Shown one piece after another: positions 53,088 through 59,712 of a stretch of 64,000 nucleotides of DNA. Each line of letters starts with the position of its first letter. Position 1 is the first letter of the stretch. The notes beneath the pieces are model-generated. The model saw only the letters and a program-made list of their open reading frames with translations, was not told the DNA's origin and searched no databases. Origin of the DNA: Bacteroidota bacterium (GTDB lineage: Bacteria; Bacteroidota; Bacteroidia; Bacteroidales; P3); assembly GCA_023415495.1 (NCBI GenBank), contig JAEZKK010000018.1, forward strand, positions 181,152 to 245,151, read 5' to 3'. Position numbers and translations under genes: made by a program.

Positions 53088-54140
53088 ATGGAAAATAATA
53101 TTTGTGTTTTGATTATGGCTGGGGGTTCGGGGGAGAGGTTCTGGCCTTTGTCTACCAAGAATCGTCCTAAGCAGTTATTGCGTTTGATTGATTCTGAGAG
53201 GAGTTTGATTCGTATGACTGTGGATAGGGTTTTGGATATTGTGAGTGGGGATAGGATTTTTGTTGGGACTAATGCTCTTCAGGCTATGGGCGTTTTGGAG
53301 GAGTTACCTATGTTGAGTGAGGAGAATATTATTATTGAGCCTGCTTTTAGAGATACTGCTGCTGCTATTGGTTTTGGTTCTTTGGTTATTAATAATAGGT
53401 TTAAGGATGCTAATTTAATTGTTTTGGCTTCGGATCACTTGATTAAGGATGAGGAAAATTTTAGAGCGATTTTACTTAAGGCTGTGGATATTGCTTCTAA
53501 GGGTGATTCTATTATTACCTTGGGCATTAAACCTAATAGGGCTGAAACTGGTTACGGTTATTTGGAGACGGATTCTTGCCAGGTGGGTAAAGAGAGTAGG
53601 GTTATCCGTTTTTGTGAGAAGCCTAATGCTGATTTAGCAAAGCAATATGTTGATTCGGGTAGATTTTTATGGAATAGTGGAATGTTTGTTTTTAATATTA
53701 ATACTATTTTTTCTGCTTTTAGGGATTTAATGCCTAATCATTATAGGGTTTTGAATGAGATTAAGCTTTTGGGCTCTGAGATAAGGAATCCTGAGAATGA
53801 GGTTTTGATGAAATGGTTTATGGAGTTTGAGAAGGTTTCTATCGACTATGGTATTATGGAGAAGTATCATAATACTATGGTTATTCCTACTGATTTTGGT
53901 TGGAATGATATTGGTTCTTATCCTGCTTTGGAAGAGGTGTTTGAGGGAGATGTGAATGGGAATATTGTTAAGGGTACTTCTCTTAAACAATTCGACTCTA
54001 AAAATAATATAATAATAAGTGCTAAAGGTAAAAATATTTCTATTGTAGGCGTTGAGGGTTTGATTATTGTGGAGGGGGATAATGATATTCTTGTTTGCTC
54101 CAAAAAATCTGCTCAGGATATTAAAAAAGTCATTAGCTAA
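53088..54140 (+). CDS. manC: Mannose-1-phosphate guanylyltransferase
   Basis: 350 residues, single-domain GDP-mannose pyrophosphorylase. Nucleotidyltransferase signature MAGGSGERFWPLSTKNRPKQ, then ASDHLI, RAETGYGYLE, RFCEKPNADLA, LWNSGMFVF and DFGWNDIGSY. It lacks the fused phosphomannose isomerase domain of many ManC proteins. It supplies GDP-mannose to Gmd and Fcl encoded at 56727 and 57905. Strongly G/T-rich coding strand. Confidence 0.95.
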   Translation: MENNICVLIMAGGSGERFWPLSTKNRPKQLLRLIDSERSLIRMTVDRVLDIVSGDRIFVGTNALQAMGVLEELPMLSEENIIIEPAFRDTAAAIGFGSLVINNRFKDANLIVLASDHLIKDEENFRAILLKAVDIASKGDSIITLGIKPNRAETGYGYLETDSCQVGKESRVIRFCEKPNADLAKQYVDSGRFLWNSGMFVFNINTIFSAFRDLMPNHYRVLNEIKLLGSEIRNPENEVLMKWFMEFEKVSIDYGIMEKYHNTMVIPTDFGWNDIGSYPALEEVFEGDVNGNIVKGTSLKQFDSKNNIIISAKGKNISIVGVEGLIIVEGDNDILVCSKKSAQDIKKVIS

Positions 54141-54330
54141 TTTTTAAATTGTAATTTTGAATTTTTAAATTGTTCTTTTTGTCCACGGATTTACACGGAT
54201 TTACACTGTTTTGCCGCTTTGCGTCATTGCGAGAGCGTAGCCCGAGAGCAAAAATCCATTCCTCTTTAGGGGTTGGGTGTGATTAAAGTGAAAATATTAA
54301 AGTGAAAAATTAAAAATTACAATTTTCCAA
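54141..54330. repeat. Intergenic mosaic of dispersed repeats
   Basis: Contains TTTTTAAATTG modules twice, CCACGGATTTACACGGATTT, GCTTTGCGTCATTGCGAGAG (a widespread bacterial repeat type), CCTCTTTAGGGGTTGGG and an inverted AAAAATTACAATTTT. Similar fragments recur at 54885-55070 and 56468-56560. No gene seen. Confidence 0.7.
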
Positions 54331-54372
54331 TTAATAAATCCTTTGTGAAGCAACATGAAATTTTGAAAGTAT

Positions 54373-54468
54373 CCCTGTATTTGGGACAAAAATCATTACT
54401 TGATGCCCTGTAATTGGGACAAAATTCTTGTGATGTTGCCCATATTTTGTTACAAATATGTATATTTG
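54373..54468 (+). promoter_or_regulatory. Three 33-nt-phased repeats and promoter before the DUF4143 remnant
   Basis: CCCTGTATTTGGGACAAA at 54373, CCCTGTAATTGGGACAAA at 54406 and a degenerate CCCATATTTTGTTACAAA at 54439: spacing exactly 33 nt. A -7 element TATATTTG (54461-54468) follows the third copy. The layout equals that upstream of the intact DUF4143 gene, though the repeat sequence differs. Confidence 0.75.
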
Positions 54469-54493
54469 CATTTGATTTTTAATTATTTGATTT

Positions 54494-54884
54494 ATGTTTA
54501 AAAGAGATATTCTTGATGATTTAAGTCTTTGGGCTTCTAAACCTAATTGCTCAAGAGTTATTGACATTATCTAATAGGGTAAGTAATAAAAGATTCTTTT
54601 GGACAAGGAATAAGACTAATTCAAGTGCTGAAGTTGATTTTATTTTTAATTATGATTCCCATATAATTCCTATTGAAGTTAAAACTGGACATAATTCTCA
54701 TCTGCGTTCTTTACATTCTTTTGTAGATAATAGTGAAGATTGTAGGTTGGGTGTTCGTGTTTGGTCTGAGCCATATTCTGTTGATAAGGTTAAAACAATA
54801 AGTGGAAAAGAGTTTAAATTATTGAATATTCCTTTTTATTTGTTTGGCTTTTTACCAAAAATATTAGAGATTGAATTTTTGTAA
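54494..54884 (+). pseudogene. DUF4143-type AAA ATPase, internal deletion remnant
   Basis: The first codons (MFKRDILDDLSLWASKPN) match the family N-terminus but stop after about 26 residues. In a shifted frame, starting near 54545, the C-terminus of the family resumes: IAQELLTLSNRVSNKRFFWT, then the nuclease-like SSAEVDFIF and IPIEVKTGHNSHLRSLH. The Walker A/B ATPase core and the central domain are deleted. The promoter and repeats upstream survive. Confidence 0.85.
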
Positions 54885-55070
54885 GTTTTAAATTGTTTTT
54901 GTCTGAATCATGATTCTTTCTTACGAAAGCGACAAAGTCGATAATACAGGATTTTTGCCGCTTTGCGTCATTCCCCTTTAGGGGTTAGGGGTAAAAGAGA
55001 TTTTTAAATTGGAATTTTTAATTTTTAAATTGGTTTTTGGGTGTGGATAGAAAAAGAAAATCTATGAAAA
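54885..55070. repeat. Intergenic dispersed repeats
   Basis: Contains CTTACGAAAGCGACAAAGTCG (related copies, in part inverted, at 45235 and 59047), GCCGCTTTGCGTCATTC, CCCCTTTAGGGGTTAGGGG (hairpin) and two TTTTTAAATTGG modules. No gene seen. Confidence 0.65.
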
Positions 55071-55076
55071 GAAGCG

Positions 55077-55156
55077 AAAAGTTGTAAATTTCTATTGATA
55101 TAAGTGGAAAAAAGTTGTATATTTGCGGTGTTATTACTGGAAATAAGTTGTAAAAT
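55077..55156 (+). promoter_or_regulatory. Three 33-nt-phased repeats before the intact DUF4143 gene
   Basis: AAGTTGTA starts at 55079, 55112 and 55145, spacing exactly 33 nt. The wider units are GAAAAGTTGTAAAT, GGAAAAAAGTTGTATAT and GGAAATAAGTTGTAAAAT. A -7 element TATATTTG overlaps the end of the second copy, so a bound protein would occlude the promoter. The third copy ends 10 nt before the ATG. Confidence 0.8.
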
Positions 55157-55165
55157 TGATTTTAT

Positions 55166-56467
55166 ATGAAGCTTAAACGTAAAATATACAGTTCTTTAGT
55201 TCAGTGGAAAGCTTCTGGGAGTGGAAAGGCTTTGCTTTTGAAAGGGGCTCGTCAGGTTGGAAAAACTACTCTTGTTCGTAGATTTGGTAAAGAGTATTAT
55301 AAGAATTTTGTTGAAATCAATTTTGAGCAATCTCCTCTTGCTAAGCAGGCTTTTGATGGGAATTTAGATTCTAAGACTATTATTATGAATCTTTCTGCTA
55401 TGGGCTATGGTCCTTTTGAGAAAGGGAATACATTGGTTTTCTTTGATGAGATACAGTCTTGTCCTCAAGCTCGAACTTCTATTAAATTTCTTGTTGAGGA
55501 TGGATGGTATGATTATATTGAATCCGGCTCTTTATTGGGTATTAATTATAAGGATGTTTCTTCTTTCCCTGTAGGATATGAACAACAATTGGATATGTAT
55601 CCAATGGATTTTGAAGAGTTTTTATGGGCAAATGGAGTCTCTTCTGATGTTATTGATGTTTTAAGACTTTCTTATAATAATATTAGTAGTCTTCCTGATT
55701 TTTTGCATGATCAAATTATGTTGCATTTCAGAAAATATTTAATTATTGGTGGAATGCCTGAAGTTGTTAATAATTTTGTTGTTAATGGTGATATAAATAA
55801 GATTACACAAATTCAATCTAATATTCTTGGTGGTTATAGAAATGATATTGCAAAATATGCTGGCAAAGATAAAATTCTTGCGAAAAGAGTTTTTGATTCT
55901 ATACCTGAACAATTGTGTAAGAAGGATAAACGTTTTGTATTGGCTGATTTGGAGAAAGGTGCTTCACAACGCAAATATGGTGATGCTACTATGTGGTTAG
56001 TTGATGCTGGAATTGCATATTTTTCTTTTAATGTTAGTGCTTTGGAATTACCTTTAGCTTTTTCAGAGAAAAGAAATCTTTATAAGCTCTTTATGTTAGA
56101 TACTGGTTTGTTGTGTAGTTTATGCTTGCCTGCAATGCAGTTTGAAGTGCTTAATGGAATTATTGATATTAATGAGGGAGCATTAACAGAAAATTTTGTT
56201 GCCTCTGAAATGATTAAGAGAGGTAAACAAATTTATTATTATGATAAGAAAAGTAAGCAGGAATTAGATTTTGTTTTTTTAGATAATAATAAGGTTTCTA
56301 TTATTGAGGTAAAATCGGGTAAGGATTATAAACGTCATGCTTCCTTAGATGCAGCTATAGCTATTAAAAATAATAATATTGGAAGACCTATGGTTTTTAG
56401 TCGTTTCAATGTGGAAAAAGATAATGGGATTATTTATTATCCTTTGTATATGACGATGTTTTTGTAA
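55166..56467 (+). CDS. AAA ATPase with DUF4143 domain (intact)
   Basis: 433 residues. Walker A GARQVGKTT, Walker B LVFFDEIQ with QSCPQARTSIKFLVED, sensor-like YIESGSLLG, a MYPMDFEEFLW segment, the helical DUF4143 middle, and a PD-(D/E)XK-like end (QELDFVFLDNNKVSIIEVKSG). The family is very common in Bacteroidota and archaea; its biology is unresolved, with toxin-antitoxin or mobile-element roles suggested. It interrupts the GDP-fucose genes (manC before, gmd after). Confidence 0.92.
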   Translation: MKLKRKIYSSLVQWKASGSGKALLLKGARQVGKTTLVRRFGKEYYKNFVEINFEQSPLAKQAFDGNLDSKTIIMNLSAMGYGPFEKGNTLVFFDEIQSCPQARTSIKFLVEDGWYDYIESGSLLGINYKDVSSFPVGYEQQLDMYPMDFEEFLWANGVSSDVIDVLRLSYNNISSLPDFLHDQIMLHFRKYLIIGGMPEVVNNFVVNGDINKITQIQSNILGGYRNDIAKYAGKDKILAKRVFDSIPEQLCKKDKRFVLADLEKGASQRKYGDATMWLVDAGIAYFSFNVSALELPLAFSEKRNLYKLFMLDTGLLCSLCLPAMQFEVLNGIIDINEGALTENFVASEMIKRGKQIYYYDKKSKQELDFVFLDNNKVSIIEVKSGKDYKRHASLDAAIAIKNNNIGRPMVFSRFNVEKDNGIIYYPLYMTMFL

Positions 56468-56556
56468 GTTTTAAATTGGAATTTTTAAGTTTTAAATTGT
56501 TCTTTGATTGTCCACGGATTACACGGATTTTGCCTCTTTGCGTCATTCTATGGGTA

Positions 56557-56636
56557 AAGCCACGTAGTGGCGAAATTATGGTAGAATAATAAAAATGAAT
56601 ATTCCAAAAAGCCCAGTATGGGCGACATTATGGTAG
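56557..56636 (-). repeat. REP-like hairpin elements, two units
   Basis: GCCAC-GTA-GTGGC (56559-56571) and GCCCA-GTA-TGGGC (56611-56623), each followed by GA(A/C)ATTATGGTAG. The second stem differs from other copies but stays fully paired. Upstream (56468-56556) are TTTTAAATTG modules and CACGGATTACACGGATTT. Confidence 0.85.
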
Positions 56637-56660
56637 ATTGTGATTTTGTATCAAATATAT

Positions 56661-56696
56661 TATCTTTGTGAGCTCAACAACTCAACAACTCAACAA
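56661..56696 (+). promoter_or_regulatory. Promoter and repeated leader of gmd
   Basis: -7 element TATCTTTG (56661-56668). Transcription would start near the first of three tandem CTCAACAA octamers (56673-56696). Compare the CTAAACAA pair before the short HU-like gene at 43563. Confidence 0.65.
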
Positions 56697-56726
56697 CTAA
56701 ACGAATAAACAAATAAAATAAATAAT

Positions 56727-57773
56727 ATGAAAAAGGCATTAATTACTGGTATTACTGGTCAGGATGGTAGTTTCTTGGCTGAGTTTCTTTTGGAAAAGGG
56801 TTATGAGGTTCATGGTATTTTGAGAAGGAGTTCTTCTTTTAATACTGGTAGGATTGAACATCTTTACCTTGAGGAATGGATTAAGGATATGAGTAAGAAT
56901 AGGGCTGTTAATCTTCATTATGGGGATATGACCGATTCTTCTTCTTTGATTAGGATTATTCAACAGGTTAAACCTGATGAGATTTATAATCTTGCAGCTC
57001 AAAGCCATGTTAAGGTTTCGTTTGATGTTCCTGAATATACTGCTGAAACTGATGCTGTTGGGACTTTGCGTCTGTTGGAGGCTGTAAGGATTTTGAATAT
57101 GGAAAAGCAGTGTAAGATTTACCAAGCTTCAACTTCAGAGCTTTATGGTTTGGTGCAGGAGGTTCCTCAAAGCGAGACGACTCCTTTTTATCCACGTTCT
57201 CCTTATGGGGTGGCTAAGCTTTATGGTTTTTGGATTACTAAGAACTATCGTGAGAGTTATGGTATGTTTGCTGTAAATGGTATTTTGTTTAATCATGAGA
57301 GTGAACGCAGGGGTGAAACTTTTGTAACTCGTAAAATTACTCTTGCCGCTGCTCGTATTGCAAAAGGTAAGCAGGATAAATTATTCTTAGGTAATCTTTC
57401 TGCTCTAAGAGATTGGGGATATGCTAAGGATTATGTGGAATGTATGTGGATGATTCTTCAGCACCCAACACCTGAGGATTTTGTTATTGCTACTGGTGAA
57501 TATCATACTGTTCGTGAGTTCTGTACTTTAGCTTTCAAATATGCTGGAATTGAACTTAAATGGGAAGGAGAAGGAGTGAATGAAAAAGGTATTGATGTGA
57601 AAACTGGTAAGGTTTTAGTTGAAGTTGATCCAAAATATTTCCGTCCAGCAGAAGTAGAACAATTATTAGGAAACCCAACAAAAGCAAAAACCCTTCTTGG
57701 CTGGAACCCTTCAAAGACACCGTTTGAGGAACTGGTTAGGATTATGGTGGAGAATGATTTGAGGATTGTTTAA
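56727..57773 (+). CDS. gmd: GDP-mannose 4,6-dehydratase
   Basis: 348 residues, extended short-chain dehydrogenase. NADP motif [22 protein letters not shown]; catalytic [22 protein letters not shown]; and WGYAKDYVE. It makes GDP-4-keto-6-deoxy-D-mannose, the substrate of Fcl encoded next. G/T-rich coding strand, like manC and fcl. Confidence 0.97.
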   Translation: MKKALITGITGQDGSFLAEFLLEKGYEVHGILRRSSSFNTGRIEHLYLEEWIKDMSKNRAVNLHYGDMTDSSSLIRIIQQVKPDEIYNLAAQSHVKVSFDVPEYTAETDAVGTLRLLEAVRILNMEKQCKIYQASTSELYGLVQEVPQSETTPFYPRSPYGVAKLYGFWITKNYRESYGMFAVNGILFNHESERRGETFVTRKITLAAARIAKGKQDKLFLGNLSALRDWGYAKDYVECMWMILQHPTPEDFVIATGEYHTVREFCTLAFKYAGIELKWEGEGVNEKGIDVKTGKVLVEVDPKYFRPAEVEQLLGNPTKAKTLLGWNPSKTPFEELVRIMVENDLRIV

Positions 57774-57790
57774 TAATTGAAAATTATTCT

Positions 57791-57890
57791 GTAGGGGCAA
57801 ACCTATGTGTTTGCCCATAAATTAATAGGACAAAAATGTTAATTGGGCGAACACATAGGTTCGCCCCTACGGACGGACGGACGGACGGAC
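57791..57890. repeat. 27-bp inverted repeat plus GGAC x5
   Basis: GTAGGGGCAAACCTATGTGT at 57791 begins a 27-nt arm that pairs with 57844-57870 at 25 of 27 positions, loop 26 nt. The right arm is immediately followed by GGAC repeated five times (57871-57890), 14 nt before the fcl ATG. The hairpin could act as a terminator-like or mobile palindrome; the GGAC tract is prone to slippage. Confidence 0.9.
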
Positions 57891-57904
57891 AAATAATAAT
57901 AAAT

Positions 57905-58987
57905 ATGGATATTAATTCAAAAATATACGTTGCGGGGCACAAGGGACTTGTTGGCTCTGCTATTTGGAATAATTTGAAGGCTAAGGGTTATTCTAATTTA
58001 ATTGGTCGCTCTTTTGAGGAATTGGATTTGGGCAATCAAAGGGCTACTGAAGAGTTTTTTGAAAGCGAAAGACCTGATTATGTGTTTTTGGCTGCTGCTC
58101 ATGTTGGGGGTATTGTGGCAAATAATGTTTATAGGGCTGATTTTATTTTTAATAATCTTCAGATTCAGAATAATATTATTGGCTCTGCTTATAAGTATGG
58201 GGTTAAGAAATTATTGTTTTTAGGCTCTACTTGTATTTATCCAGCTTCTTGTCCTCAACCAATGAAAGAGGATTATCTACTTACCTCTCTTTTGGAATAT
58301 ACCAATGAACCTTATGCTATTGCTAAGATTGCTGGACTTAAGATGTGTGAGAGTTTTAATATTCAGTATGGTACAAATTTTATTGCTGTTATGCCTACAA
58401 ATCTATACGGTCCTAACGATAATTTCAATTTAGAGAAAAGTCATGTTTTGCCTGCTCTTGTTCGTAAGGCTCATCTTGGGAAGTGTTTGATGAATAATGA
58501 TTGGGATGCTTTGGTTATGGATTTAAATAAATATCCTATTGAGGGTGTGGATGGAAATTCAAGTAGGGAGGATATTTTAGAGAAGTTAAATAAATATGGT
58601 ATTATAGTTTCTGATAAAGGTGTTTCAATTGAGATTTGGGGAACAGGTAAGCCTTTAAGAGAGTTTCTTTGGAGTGAGGAAATGGCAGATGCTTGTGTTT
58701 TTGTTATGGAGAGAGTGAATTATGAAGATCTTAAACCAAAAAACTCTAAGGAGATTAGGAATTGTCATATAAATATAGGTACAGGAAAGGAGATTTCTAT
58801 TAAAGATTTGGCTTACCTAATTGCTCAAAAGATAGGATTTAAAGGTGAAATAATTTTTAATGAAGATAAACCTGATGGAACAATGAGAAAACTAACAGAC
58901 CCATCAAAACTCCATTCCTTAGGCTGGCATCATAAAATTGAAATTGACGAAGGAATCGAAAAGATGTACCATTGGTACCTTTCTTGA
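57905..58987 (+). CDS. fcl: GDP-L-fucose synthase
   Basis: 360 residues, epimerase-reductase that converts GDP-4-keto-6-deoxymannose to GDP-L-fucose. Motifs: VAGHKGLVGSAIW, AAHVGGIVAN, GSTCIYP, and NEPYAIAKIAGLKMCESF with catalytic YxxxK. It has an insertion (about residues 190-220, DWDALVMDLNKYPIEGVDGN) found in the longer Bacteroidota forms. The open frame extends upstream to 57836 through the inverted repeat and GGAC tract; the ATG at 57905 fits the family start. Confidence 0.95.
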   Translation: MDINSKIYVAGHKGLVGSAIWNNLKAKGYSNLIGRSFEELDLGNQRATEEFFESERPDYVFLAAAHVGGIVANNVYRADFIFNNLQIQNNIIGSAYKYGVKKLLFLGSTCIYPASCPQPMKEDYLLTSLLEYTNEPYAIAKIAGLKMCESFNIQYGTNFIAVMPTNLYGPNDNFNLEKSHVLPALVRKAHLGKCLMNNDWDALVMDLNKYPIEGVDGNSSREDILEKLNKYGIIVSDKGVSIEIWGTGKPLREFLWSEEMADACVFVMERVNYEDLKPKNSKEIRNCHINIGTGKEISIKDLAYLIAQKIGFKGEIIFNEDKPDGTMRKLTDPSKLHSLGWHHKIEIDEGIEKMYHWYLS

Positions 58988-59300
58988 TTTTTAATTTTTA
59001 ATTTTTAATTTTTAAATTGGGGTTTGATTGTCCGTAGATTTATTTCTAATGAAAGCGACTTTGTCGATAACTTGCTAAGGCAAGCGGCAAGCCGATTTTA
59101 ACGGATTTTTACAGAATTGGAATTTAGAATTTAAATTGATATTTGACCCTGTAGGGGTCATAAGTTTATATAAAAACATAATTGTTTTCCCGCCAAATTC
59201 GACCCCGTAGGTGGTCGCATGTTTGTAGATATATTAATTATTATATTATTATTCAACCCCTACAAGGTCGCATGCAAAGGGCGGTGATTTTAAATTATTT
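58988..59300. repeat. Intergenic region with AT-rich and palindromic repeats
   Basis: Holds TTTTTAATTTTTAATTTT and TTTTTAAATTG modules (from 58985), GAAAGCGACTTTGTCGATAA, the CTTGCTAAGGCAAGCGGCAAG hairpin, and three related elements: GACCC-TGTAG-GGGTC (59145-59159), GACCCCGTAGGTGGTCGCATG (59201) and AACCCCTACAAGGTCGCATG (about 59255). No gene seen. Confidence 0.7.
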
Positions 59301-59307
59301 ATTTGAG

Positions 59308-59340
59308 AAGCGTTTTACTTTTGTGGAACGCTTTTTTTTT
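59308..59340 (+). terminator. Rho-independent terminator
   Basis: AAGCGTT (59308-59314) pairs with AACGCTT (59327-59333), followed by a long T-run. It is about 320 nt past fcl and probably ends that transcript. Confidence 0.75.
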
Positions 59341-59540
59341 CTACCATAATTTCACTCCTCTGGGGCTTTGTATGAAATTCCAAAAAGCCAAGTAGTGGTG
59401 AAATTATGGTAGGATATAATGTATCACATTTCCCAATAGCCACGTAGTGGTGAAATTATGGTAGTAGTAGTGAAATTATGGTAGCAATATAATAATGTAT
59501 CACATTCCACAAAGCCACGTAGTGGCGACATTATGGTAGA
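59341..59540. repeat. REP-like hairpin cluster, both orientations
   Basis: One unit in forward orientation (CTACCATAATTTCAC, 59341) faces three or four in reverse (GCCAAGTAGTGGT at about 59388, GCCACGTAGTGGT at about 59439, GCCACGTAGTGGC at about 59513), each with GA(A/C)ATTATGGTAG. A short partial copy (GTAGTGAAATTATGGTAG) sits between. Several stems are imperfect. 59541-59660 shows no gene. Confidence 0.82.
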
Positions 59541-59662
59541 TAATAATTGGTTTATAGTTCGATTTTTCCAAAGAGAATTGTTTAATAATGATTTTTTGAA
59601 TATCAATAAATAGTTAGTTCTTCAGGGGATTATTGTTTTGAATTGTAATTTTAATTTTTTAA

Positions 59663-59692
59663 TTTGTAATTTGAGATTAATTCATATATTTG
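59663..59692 (+). promoter_or_regulatory. Promoter of the recQ-PRTase/dprA genes
   Basis: TTTG (59663-59666) and TATATTTG (59685-59692), followed by C, with an 18-nt spacer; the ATG is 21 nt downstream. Confidence 0.65.
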
Positions 59693-59712
59693 CAGCTGAT
59701 TAGGTTGTTTCT

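Noticed and set aside
54212..54240. Possible tRNA or structured RNA around GCTTTGCGTCATTGCGAGAG
   Set aside because: It matches a common short bacterial repeat type, recurs in part at about 54957 and 56535, and does not fold into a cloverleaf.
52070..57195. Minus-strand frames opposite the G/T-rich genes (for example 52070-52486, 53727-53990, 56739-57125)
   Set aside because: Long antisense frames are a by-product of strong G/T bias in the plus-strand genes; none has a recognisable motif.
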